From: Halovenus sp.
GTDB lineage: Archaea; Halobacteriota; Halobacteria; Halobacteriales; Haloarculaceae
Reading direction: 5' to 3'
Assembly (NCBI GenBank): GCA_028274925.1
Contig: JAQCNR010000264.1
Location: forward strand, 1 to 6,904
DNA length: 6,904 nt
In this document: positions 1 to 6,156 of the stretch, piece by piece
How positions within the stretch are numbered: the first letter of the stretch is position 1
Layout of the letters: every line of letters begins with the position of its first letter
Position numbers and translations under genes: made by a program
The notes under the pieces: model-generated
Database searches by the model: none
What the model saw: only the letters and a program-made list of their open reading frames with translations
Told to the model about the DNA's origin: nothing

Positions 1-656
1 GTCAGCGGCAGCGTCACTTCTTTGAACGTGGTCAGCGGCCCAGCACCGAGGCTCCGTGAGGCTTCTTCGAGGCTCCGGTCAACGTCGCGGATGCTGGTAA
101 ACAGCGTCAGCACCATGAACGGGAGAAAGACGTACACCATCCCGATGACGAGTGCGAGGTATCCCGGCACGAGCGCCGAGGTGTCTCCGCGCAGGCCAAG
201 GAACATGAGTAGCTGTGGCACGAGTCCCTTGCTCGCCAGCAACACCTGCCACGCGAACCCTCGGATAATGAACGTCAGGAACAGCGACGAGATAATCACC
301 GAGAGGTAGAGCCGCCGCCACAGTTCGCTTTCAAGCCGAGCGATGTAGTATGCCAGCGGATAGCCCACGGCAAGACACGTAAGCGACGTTACCGCGCCTA
401 ATCGCAGCGTGTATAGCATCCGGCTGCGGTACAGTTCGCTCTCGAAGAACCGAACGTAGTTCTCGAGGGTAAAGCCCACCTCGAAGAAGCCACCTTCAAC
501 ATTGTTGAAGAAGCTCACGATAATGAGCAGGATAGCCGGCACGACGAACAGGAGGCCGAGCGTCAGGGCTGGATACGAGACGAGCAGATATTTCGTTCGA
601 GGCAACACTCCCTCGGTTGGGACAGTCTCCTCGATTGTTGATTCGTCAGTGCTCAT
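1..656 (-). CDS. ABC transporter permease, PotB-like (partial, C-terminus beyond window)
   Basis: Inner subunit of an ABC importer that forms half of the membrane channel. Reading leftward from the ATG at 656-654 gives 218 codons with no stop before the window edge. The protein has a short hydrophilic N-terminus and hydrophobic segments near residues 24-50, 85-107, 118-142 and 164-187. The cytoplasmic EAA loop that docks on the ATPase is at about 197-218: it begins EEASRSLGAG and ends VTLPL, matching the EAA...G...LP consensus. This fits the binding-protein-dependent transport inner membrane family, closest in style to spermidine/putrescine permease PotB. The start overlaps the ATPase stop as ATGA (656-653), and no Shine-Dalgarno motif is visible, so translation probably depends on coupling to the upstream gene. 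Only the region after the EAA loop is missing. Substrate is unknown; opine, iron or thiamine-type permeases of the same superfamily cannot be excluded. Confidence 0.9.
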   Translation of the reverse strand, partial: MSTDESTIEETVPTEGVLPRTKYLLVSYPALTLGLLFVVPAILLIIVSFFNNVEGGFFEVGFTLENYVRFFESELYRSRMLYTLRLGAVTSLTCLAVGYPLAYYIARLESELWRRLYLSVIISSLFLTFIIRGFAWQVLLASKGLVPQLLMFLGLRGDTSALVPGYLALVIGMVYVFLPFMVLTLFTSIRDVDRSLEEASRSLGAGPLTTFKEVTLPL

Positions 657-1738
657 TGGTTGAGTAACAGGCAATTCGTCGCCGGGACCTGGAGGTTGAC
701 ACTGTCACCAACCCGAGCGTTGGTTTCTTCGACACGTTGGGCCGCGATGACGGTCTCGTCACCGGCGACGTCGACGTGATATTCGATCTGGTCACCCACG
801 TACCGCCGGACCGAGACTGTCCCGTCGAACACTGTCCCGGGCCCACCGGCCCCATCTGTCGCCACGGCACCGTCACCGAGACTCAGATGCTCCGGTCGGA
901 ACACGACAGTCACGTCGGTTCCCGGTTCGATATCTGCGCAGTCCGTCGAGTTGAGCGTCGCTGGGCCACACTCCACCGCTGCGACACCGTCTTCGACTGA
1001 CGAGACTGTCCCCTCGAACAGATTTGCAGTTCCGACGAAATCAGCCACAAACGGCGAGGCCGGGTCAGAGTACACCTCCTCTGGCGCACCGACCTGCTCG
1101 AAGCGCCCATCGTTCATCACGACCACTCGGTCGGACATCGTCAGCGCTTCCTTCTGGTTGTGTGTGACGAGCAACGTGGTAATTCCGAGTTGCTGTTGAA
1201 TTCGTCGCAGTTCGACCTGCATCGTCTCCCGGAGCTTCTTGTCGAGGCTGGCGAGTGGCTCGTCGAGCAACAGCACGTCTGGCTCGGGCGCGAGCGCACG
1301 GGCGAGTGCGATTCGTTGTTGCTGGCCGCCGGAAAGCTGGTCAGGTTCGCGGTCCGCAGTCTCGGGCAACTCGACGAGTTCGAGCATCTCCTCGACGCGT
1401 GATTCGATATACTCCTTCTCTCGGTCCCGGACCTCGAGCCCGTATGCGATATTTTCGGCAACTGTCTTGTGTGGAAACAGCGCGAAGTCTTGGAACACCA
1501 TTCCAATATCGCGTTTGTCAGGCGGCACGCCGTTCATCCGCTCGCCACTGATGCCGACGATTCCCTCGGTAACGTCCTCGAACCCCGCGATTGTCCGGAG
1601 TGTCGTCGTCTTGCCACAGCCACTCGGTCCGACGAGTGTGACGAACTCTCCTTCCTCGACGTCGAGGGAGACACCGCTGACTGCTTCGACACCGCCCGGA
1701 TATCGTTTCGTAATCCCTTCTAATACAATTCCGGACAT
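653..1738 (-). CDS. ABC transporter ATP-binding protein, PotA-like
   Basis: ATPase that powers the adjacent importer on the cytoplasmic face of the membrane. Numbered from the ATG at 1738 (361 residues), it shows Walker A GPSGCGKTT at 37-45, the Q-loop VFQD near 81-84, the signature LSGGQQQR at 135-142, Walker B VLLLDEP at 155-161, a D-loop SLD, and the switch histidine in VTHNQKEA at 193. The C-terminal ~125 residues form a TOBE-type regulatory domain, as in the PotA/FbpC/MalK class; total length is typical. Start choice: a GTG at 1744 overlaps the preceding stop (GTGA), but GGAGG at 1750-1746 lies 7 bases before the ATG at 1738 and almost touches the GTG, so the ATG is preferred. All catalytic residues are present. 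The gene lies between the binding protein and the permease. The polyamine label is by family resemblance only. Confidence 0.95.
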   Translation of the reverse strand: MSGIVLEGITKRYPGGVEAVSGVSLDVEEGEFVTLVGPSGCGKTTTLRTIAGFEDVTEGIVGISGERMNGVPPDKRDIGMVFQDFALFPHKTVAENIAYGLEVRDREKEYIESRVEEMLELVELPETADREPDQLSGGQQQRIALARALAPEPDVLLLDEPLASLDKKLRETMQVELRRIQQQLGITTLLVTHNQKEALTMSDRVVVMNDGRFEQVGAPEEVYSDPASPFVADFVGTANLFEGTVSSVEDGVAAVECGPATLNSTDCADIEPGTDVTVVFRPEHLSLGDGAVATDGAGGPGTVFDGTVSVRRYVGDQIEYHVDVAGDETVIAAQRVEETNARVGDSVNLQVPATNCLLLNQ

Positions 1739-1740
1739 TC

Positions 1741-2910
1741 TCACCCCTCCTGCACGATCAGTTCGTTCCAGAGCTCGTTGACGAGTTTCTCTTCGTCGAC
1801 GTACAGGTCGAAGCTCGGGAGAATCGCCTCATCGAGGCCTGGGCCGGCTGCTTTCGCGTACTCCTCGTCGCTGAGCTCACTGTGTTGTCGCTCGATTGCT
1901 GGAACGGTGAACAGGGTCTTTGTGATGCGGTCCTGTACCGCTGGCCGGGAGGCGTATTCGATGAACTCTCGCGCTTCGTCGGCGAGGTCCGTCGTCTTCG
2001 GTGCGACCCATCGACCACTGCCGAGGACACCACCTTCGTCTGGGAAGGTACTCTCGACGGGCGCGTCCTGCGTAACTTTGAGAACGCGGGTAATGTCGTG
2101 ATACAGCATTCCGGCCGGAACCTCGCCCTCGGCGAGCCGTGACTGGAAGTTTGCTTCGTTCGTGTACCAGAGTCCCGACTGTGGCACGATGCCCTGCAGT
2201 TCCTCGAAGACTTCTCTGATCCCCTCTTCGTTGTCCAGCATCTGCTGGCCGTCGAGACGAACCTCCGCGGCAATGTCCGGGAGAAAGCCGGTCACTGCCG
2301 GGGTCAACAGTCCCAGTTGTCCCTCGTATTGGGAATCCCAGAGCGCATTCCACGACGTGAGTGGGCTGTCGATCTGGTTGGTATTGTGGACGAGGTTGAT
2401 GAACCATCCCATCGACCCGACGCCGATGAGGTCACCGCCGTCCTCCGAAATCAGGTCGTCGCTGATGTACTGCGTATTCTCGAAGTTACTCGAATCCCAC
2501 CGGTACCACAGGTCGGAGTTGAGTCCACGGAGGACACCTGGTACCGTCGAAATGAGCAGGTCCACCGGCGCGCTTCCCCCACGCACTGCGCCTTCGAGCT
2601 GTGGCAGTACCTCCGAAATTCCGCCCTGCGCTTCCGACTGGACCGCAATATCCGTCTCTTCCTCGAACGGCGTGAACAGCTCCTCGTCCAGAATATCCTT
2701 GAATGCGCCTCCAAACACGGAGACTGTCAGCGTATCGTCGCCACCACCACCCGTACAGCCTGCCAGCCCCGCAACGCTTGCGCCCGCCCCCGCTGCCAGA
2801 ACCTGCCGTCGCGAGACGTCAAACGGACTCGTTCCCGTGCTCTGTGCGATGTTACGTCCGCGCTCTTCTGGGTTTCCATCCTTCTGCTCTTCCGAGGAAT
2901 TTCCGTACAT
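1741..2910 (-). CDS. Extracellular solute-binding lipoprotein, PotD/SBP_bac_8-like, Tat-exported
   Basis: Substrate-capturing component of the importer, predicted to be anchored outside the membrane. The 389-residue protein has a Tat signal (SRRQVLAAGAG, from residue 33) and a lipobox LAGC with the acceptor cysteine at 52, followed by a Gly/Asp-rich linker. The mature part has features of spermidine/putrescine-type binding proteins: TVSVFGGAF at the first strand, a GSMGWFINLVHNT block, TSWNALWDSQYEGQLGLL, and a late PDEGG...AREFIEYASRP segment. The ATG at 2910 is the only reasonable start: an in-frame TAG lies seven codons upstream with no start codon between. The first 32 residues before the twin arginines are long and hydrophilic. 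It is the first gene of the leftward operon, preceded by a candidate TATA element at 2973-2984. The ligand could be a polyamine, an opine or another small cation; the sequence does not decide. Confidence 0.93.
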   Translation of the reverse strand: MYGNSSEEQKDGNPEERGRNIAQSTGTSPFDVSRRQVLAAGAGASVAGLAGCTGGGGDDTLTVSVFGGAFKDILDEELFTPFEEETDIAVQSEAQGGISEVLPQLEGAVRGGSAPVDLLISTVPGVLRGLNSDLWYRWDSSNFENTQYISDDLISEDGGDLIGVGSMGWFINLVHNTNQIDSPLTSWNALWDSQYEGQLGLLTPAVTGFLPDIAAEVRLDGQQMLDNEEGIREVFEELQGIVPQSGLWYTNEANFQSRLAEGEVPAGMLYHDITRVLKVTQDAPVESTFPDEGGVLGSGRWVAPKTTDLADEAREFIEYASRPAVQDRITKTLFTVPAIERQHSELSDEEYAKAAGPGLDEAILPSFDLYVDEEKLVNELWNELIVQEG

Positions 2911-2972
2911 GTCTTCTTCAACTGCCCACTAATCACTCGTATTCAAAAGCCTTATCCTCATATTAGAACAAG

Positions 2973-2984
2973 AAATAAAATAAA
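2973..2984 (-). promoter_or_regulatory. Candidate TATA element for the importer operon
   Basis: On the minus strand this reads TTTATTTTATTT, resembling the T/A-rich archaeal TATA box. Transcription starting about 25 bases downstream would begin near 2950 and leave a leader of about 40 bases before the ATG at 2910. The leader has no clear GGAGG motif. The assignment rests on position and composition only. Confidence 0.4.
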
Positions 2985-3043
2985 GGCAACACGGTCTAAC
3001 GATTGGTAGATACTCCGCACAGTAGGGGTTGTTCAGTACCAAT

Positions 3044-3058
3044 CCTATGTGTTATAGG
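3044..3058. repeat. Short palindrome, CCTAT-5-ATAGG
   Basis: A perfect inverted repeat with 5-base arms (CCTAT and ATAGG) and a 5-base spacer, in the middle of the divergent intergenic region. It could be a dimeric regulator site, but arms this short arise easily by chance. A related TATAGGG string recurs at 3298-3304, just before the P450 promoter. Confidence 0.25.
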
Positions 3059-3095
3059 GAATTAATATTTCTCACATTTGAAGACAATCGTTTAG

Positions 3096-3293
3096 TTAGA
3101 CTGTGTGTAAACTGCGACATAATCTAGTACTTTTCCACGAAATAGTAGAATCGTCTATTGTTCCGCTCTCTGACAAGAGGGCGCTGACCACATCTATTCC
3201 GAAGCCAGTCTAAACAATATATATCGGCCACTACTGTTTATATCACTACCTGTACTTTGTCCCCGGTGAAGTAATATTAATTATTCAGTCTAA
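3096..3293. promoter_or_regulatory. Repeated octamer CAGTCTAA (three copies), candidate operator set
   Basis: CAGTCTAA occurs at 3206-3213 and 3286-3293, exactly 80 bases apart, and in inverted form (TTAGACTG) at 3096-3103. A one-mismatch relative (CGGTCTAA) is at 2992-2999, near the importer promoter. Three exact copies of one octamer in 436 bases is more than a rough chance estimate predicts, although AT-richness weakens the argument. The rightmost copy lies about 20 bases before the P450 TATA element, where a regulator could act. No binding protein is known. Confidence 0.25.
3237..3243 (+). promoter_or_regulatory. Possible alternative TATA box upstream of P450
   Basis: TTTATAT matches the haloarchaeal TATA core well, but the preceding bases (CCACTACTG) are not a purine-rich BRE. 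Initiation from it would give a leader of about 80 bases before the P450 start. It could be a second promoter or a chance match in AT-rich DNA. Confidence 0.2.
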
Positions 3294-3308
3294 TTTCTAT
3301 AGGGCCAC

Positions 3309-3321
3309 AGAAACGTTTATC
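3309..3321 (+). promoter_or_regulatory. BRE/TATA promoter for leaderless P450 transcript
   Basis: AGAAACG followed by TTTATC resembles the haloarchaeal purine-rich BRE plus TATA box. The TATA centre (about 3318) is roughly 28 bases before the ATG at 3347, so the predicted transcript starts at or within a base or two of the start codon. This agrees with the absence of any Shine-Dalgarno motif there; leaderless mRNAs are common in haloarchaea. Confidence 0.55.
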
Positions 3322-3346
3322 AAACGGCGTAAAAGAACCTCATATC

Positions 3347-4543
3347 ATGGCTACAGGCTCAGATAATGATAAAGATATACAGGATCCACTTCCGGAGCCG
3401 CTGCAATCGGAAGAAGCGCTCCACGACCCATTCGACTGGTACAGAGAGCAACGAGAGACTGCACCCGTCCAGTACGACCCCAAGCGAACTGTGTATGACG
3501 TCTTCTCGTACGAACACGTGAACACAGGGCTTCAGGACGCCGAGGCGCTTCAGCGAAAGCAACTCTCAGGGAGTCACACGGACGGACAGTCTCCGTTTTC
3601 TTATCTGGACAGAGGGATGGTCTGGTCTGACGGCCCAGACCACAAGCAGACGAAAGGCCAACTGTTCAAGTACTTCCAACCGGGCCTGTTGGCTGAACTG
3701 GAGGAGTCGATCGAGGCACTCTGTGAAGCACAACTCGAGACGGCACTGGAAGACGGAACTCGCTTCGATTTTGTGACCGAGTTTGCCGACCCAGTACCGC
3801 TGCGCGTCATCATGGACGTTGTTGGGATTCCAGGCGACGAGCACCAACAGATGCTGGACTGGCGGAACACCTTCCGTGCGGTGATGAACAGCGAATACAG
3901 TGCCGCAGGAAGCAGGGACGAACACAAGATGGAAGAACCAGTCGAGTACTTCCAGGACCTCGTCGCCGAGCGCACGGCCAACCCACAGGACGACCTCATC
4001 TCAGAACTCGCCCACGAATCAGAGCTCTCTGACGCCACAATCGGTGCGAACTGTTTTGACTTCCTGCTGGCCGGACAGGGGACGATGTCCGAACTGCTCT
4101 CGAACGCACTGTACCTGTTCGAGTACCACGACATCACTGGCGAATCGCACGAACTGAGTGTTGTCTTGGAGGAAGTCCTTCGATACCGAAGCCCGCTGCA
4201 GTCTCGGGCACGAGAAACGACAGAGTCGGTGACCCTCGGTGGGACAGAGATTCCCGCGGGCGAAACCGTCATCCTCTGGATCGGTGCCGCAAACAGAGAC
4301 CCAGCGCAGTACGAGACTCCCGAACAGTTCGTTCCAGACCGAAATCCAGACCACCTGGCGTTCGGCAGCGGGCCGCACAACTGTATCGGTGCGCCGCTCG
4401 CCCGACTGGAAGCCCCTATCATCATGCGAACTGTTCTGGAGTACTTTGCCGAAATTGAGTTACTCGAGGAGGAAGCAACACCGATGTCGAAAGCCTCGAA
4501 GGTCGGGTTCCAGACACTCCCTATCGAGACGACACTTGCCTAA
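3347..4543 (+). CDS. Cytochrome P450 (soluble, bacterial-type)
   Basis: Heme-thiolate monooxygenase, probably cytoplasmic: 398 residues, with no signal or membrane anchor. Visible landmarks are the C-helix region SDGPDHKQTKGQLF (about 94-107), the I-helix LLAGQGTM (240-247), the K-helix ExxR as E276-V-L-R279, the RSPLQSRARETTE stretch after it with an Arg expected to contact a heme propionate, NRDP at 316-319, and the heme-binding loop FGSGPHNCIGAP with Cys346 as the iron ligand. Two deviations stand out. The acidic residue normally before the I-helix Thr (AGx[DE]T) is Gly245, and the usual C-helix Arg is Lys103. The segment between Thr246 and Glu276 is a little shorter than in P450cam. The next gene begins 4 bases after the stop. 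No ferredoxin or ferredoxin reductase is in the window, so the electron source and substrate are unknown. Confidence 0.95.
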   Translation: MATGSDNDKDIQDPLPEPLQSEEALHDPFDWYREQRETAPVQYDPKRTVYDVFSYEHVNTGLQDAEALQRKQLSGSHTDGQSPFSYLDRGMVWSDGPDHKQTKGQLFKYFQPGLLAELEESIEALCEAQLETALEDGTRFDFVTEFADPVPLRVIMDVVGIPGDEHQQMLDWRNTFRAVMNSEYSAAGSRDEHKMEEPVEYFQDLVAERTANPQDDLISELAHESELSDATIGANCFDFLLAGQGTMSELLSNALYLFEYHDITGESHELSVVLEEVLRYRSPLQSRARETTESVTLGGTEIPAGETVILWIGAANRDPAQYETPEQFVPDRNPDHLAFGSGPHNCIGAPLARLEAPIIMRTVLEYFAEIELLEEEATPMSKASKVGFQTLPIETTLA

Positions 4544-4547
4544 TCCA

Positions 4548-4856
4548 ATGATTGTCATCCACTCTGAAGTTCCGGTCAAGCCAGACTCGCGAACAGCAGC
4601 CATCGAGTTGCTGGAAGATATCGCCGACCGCTCTCGCGCGGAATCAGGCGTCGTCGATTATCGCGTGACGAGTGATCTGGAAGACCCGAACACGCTGCGG
4701 ATCATCGAACAGTACGAAGACGAAGACGCCGCAGAGTCTCACGAATCCAGCGACCACGTTGCCGAGTTTCAAACAGCGATGGAGCCACACCTTGCGGCGG
4801 ACGCTGAACTGTCCATCTACGAGGTAACCTCGACACGAACTGCTCCGGGGCCGTGA
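4548..4856 (+). CDS. ABM-domain (YgiN-like) putative monooxygenase
   Basis: A 102-residue protein matching the antibiotic biosynthesis monooxygenase fold, a dimeric ferredoxin-like alpha+beta barrel. The family pattern runs almost end to end: a first strand MIVIHSEVPVKPDS, a helix ending SRAESGVVDYRV, TSDLEDPNTLRIIEQYEDEDA, then ESHESSDHVAEFQ carrying the conserved histidines, and a last strand ELSIYEV. Known relatives oxidise quinols or polyketides without a cofactor, bind or degrade heme, or have no known activity, so the reaction is open. The ATG at 4548 lies 4 bases after the P450 stop with no Shine-Dalgarno motif, so translation likely depends on reinitiation. The frame is open farther upstream into the P450 gene, but the domain begins exactly at this ATG. 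The P450 and this protein may act on the same compound in sequence. Confidence 0.88.
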   Translation: MIVIHSEVPVKPDSRTAAIELLEDIADRSRAESGVVDYRVTSDLEDPNTLRIIEQYEDEDAAESHESSDHVAEFQTAMEPHLAADAELSIYEVTSTRTAPGP

Positions 4857-5554
4857 CTGACCCTGCAGCACTCTCAGCACCTACCAGCATGAACACCCCA
4901 GACACCGCGAAACCGATTACGAATATCACGGAAAACATCTACGACCTCACACTGACCGAGGAGCCGGCTCGCTACCGCTCGTTTGTCTTCGACTGGGACG
5001 TCCCGACAGTTGTCGACACGGGCATCAGTGAATCCAGCGACACACTGCTCGAACGACTCGACACGCTCGGTATCGAGCCAGAACGACTCGTCATCACGCA
5101 CGCTGACCACGACCACATCGACGGATTCGACGCCGTGGTCGACCGGTACGACCCCGAAACGTACGTGCCGGCGCAGTCGACGGTCGACACTGCCAACGAC
5201 CCAGACCACCGGTACGACCACGAAGACACGATTGGCAACTTTACCGCAGTCCACATTCCCGGCCACTGCGATGACAACTACGCGCTCGTCGCTCCGGAGA
5301 AGTCCGTTGCGGTGATGGGCGACGCGATGATCGGGGCAGACTGGCGGGGACTCCCGAAGGGATACTTCGTCATGGTCGAGGCGATTTACTCTGATGACCT
5401 GATCGCTGCAGAGCGAAATGTCGAGCGCTTACAGGAGTACGAGTTCGACATTGGGCTCGTATTCCACGGCTCGTCCGTGTTTGAGGACGCCCGGGAGAAG
5501 ATTGACGCCTTTCTGGATTTCCCGAACAAAGGGGAATGGGAGGGCTGGGAATGA
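4853..5554 (+). CDS. Metallo-beta-lactamase-fold hydrolase
   Basis: Zinc- or iron-dependent hydrolase of the MBL superfamily, likely cytoplasmic, 233 residues from the GTG. Candidate metal ligands are the THADHDHIDG block (His83, Asp85 or His86, Asp87, His88), His138 in IPGHCDDN, Asp157 in VMGDAMI and His205 in VFHGSS. The canonical motif is HxHxDH; here the second His position holds Asp and a His follows, giving HADHDH. Superfamily members include thiolesterases, lactonases and glyoxalase II; substrate cannot be deduced. Start is uncertain. The GTG at 4853 overlaps the previous stop (GTGA), which suits coupling, but the ATG at 4889 (giving 221 residues) also lies before the conserved domain, and neither has a Shine-Dalgarno motif. 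The gene is third in the P450 run and may hydrolyse an ester, lactone or thioester product of the preceding steps. Confidence 0.9.
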   Translation: MTDPAALSAPTSMNTPDTAKPITNITENIYDLTLTEEPARYRSFVFDWDVPTVVDTGISESSDTLLERLDTLGIEPERLVITHADHDHIDGFDAVVDRYDPETYVPAQSTVDTANDPDHRYDHEDTIGNFTAVHIPGHCDDNYALVAPEKSVAVMGDAMIGADWRGLPKGYFVMVEAIYSDDLIAAERNVERLQEYEFDIGLVFHGSSVFEDAREKIDAFLDFPNKGEWEGWE

Positions 5555-5619
5555 GCCATCCCCCGGTGCGTTCCCTGAACCCAGCCAGCGATATCGACCC
5601 GGAGTGCGTGTAACTTCCC

Positions 5620-6114
5620 ATGCCATTCAATACTCCAAACCTCATTCCCGAGTCCGAACCCGTTCCCGAGCGAACAGAAACAGCCGAGTTCGTCATTCGA
5701 CCGCTCACAATCGCTGATGTCGACATGGATTACGAGGCGGTGATGTCTAGCCGTGACCGCATCAAGGGGACCTTTGGCCCGTCTGACGAGTGGCCGTCGG
5801 ATGACCTCACTCACGAGCAGGACAGTATCGATGTCGCGTGGCATCACAAGGAGTTCCAGCGACGGGACGCTTTCACGTACGCGGTTACGAACACCGAGGA
5901 AACCGTCGAATTCGGCTGTCTCTACGTGGTGCCAACAGACACCGACCACGACGCAGCAGTCTACTTCTGGGTCTCGGACGCTGCTGTCGAGCAGGGACTC
6001 GAAGCCAAAATCGAGTCACATATTCGCCACTGGCTCAGTGCGGCGTGGCCACTGACCGACTATGCCTACCCGGGTCGAGATATCCCGTGGGACGAGTGGG
6101 GGCCGGCCAAGTGA
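5620..6114 (+). CDS. Probable GNAT-fold protein, function unknown
   Basis: A 164-residue protein that resembles small GNAT-like proteins seen in actinobacteria and haloarchaea. The opening ETAEFVIRPLTIADVDMDYE looks like the first GNAT strand and helix. A following segment with VMSSRDRI, EWPSDDLT, a WHHKEF helix and DAFTYAVTN, then VEFGCLYVVPT and AVYFWVSDAA, fits GNAT strands 2 to 5. The usual acetyl-CoA pyrophosphate loop (Q/RxxGxG/A) is not evident, so acetyltransferase activity is doubtful. An in-frame TAA three codons upstream of the ATG at 5620 fixes the longest possible ATG start. The 65-base gap before it has no clear promoter; a GGAG at 5601-5604 is too far away to be a normal ribosome site. 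It is probably co-transcribed with the P450 group but could be an unrelated neighbour. Confidence 0.7.
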   Translation: MPFNTPNLIPESEPVPERTETAEFVIRPLTIADVDMDYEAVMSSRDRIKGTFGPSDEWPSDDLTHEQDSIDVAWHHKEFQRRDAFTYAVTNTEETVEFGCLYVVPTDTDHDAAVYFWVSDAAVEQGLEAKIESHIRHWLSAAWPLTDYAYPGRDIPWDEWGPAK

Positions 6115-6156
6115 TGGGGACAGCGTTAGGGTGACCGCGTTCGATGCAGGAATACA

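Larger units (their letters stand above)
2911..3346. other. AT-rich divergent intergenic region, no gene found
   Basis: This 436-base gap separates the leftward importer operon from the rightward P450 gene. It is clearly richer in A and T than the flanking coding DNA, and no frame gives a convincing protein. I saw no tRNA-like or other structured RNA. It holds candidate promoter elements for both directions, a repeated octamer (CAGTCTAA), a 15-base palindrome at 3044-3058, and a 10-base AT-only inverted repeat (3060-3069 against 3273-3282). The gap is longer than two core promoters need, so room for regulator binding or a small untranslated RNA exists. No regulator gene is present in the window. 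Confidence 0.75.

Noticed and set aside
1739..1744. GTG start for the ATPase overlapping the upstream stop
   Set aside because: The GGAGG motif at 1750-1746 is 7 bases from the ATG at 1738 but almost touches the GTG, so the ATG is the better start; the difference is two residues.
2162..3009. Plus-strand open frames opposite the binding-protein gene
   Set aside because: Ser/Pro/Arg-rich translations without domains, antisense to a well-supported Tat lipoprotein.
2911..3346. Mobile element, CRISPR array or tRNA in the AT-rich gap
   Set aside because: No regularly spaced repeats, no transposase remnants, no terminal repeats with target duplication and no cloverleaf-like segment were seen.
3566..4425. 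Long open frames on the minus strand opposite the P450 gene (for example 3601-4425)
   Set aside because: They are antisense to a clear P450 with all its motifs, their products are Ser/Arg-rich and unlike acidic haloarchaeal proteins, and no domain is recognisable.
4239..4547. In-frame upstream extension of the ABM open frame into the P450 gene
   Set aside because: It overlaps the P450 heme-binding region, and its translation is Arg/Ser-rich; the ABM domain begins exactly at the ATG at 4548.
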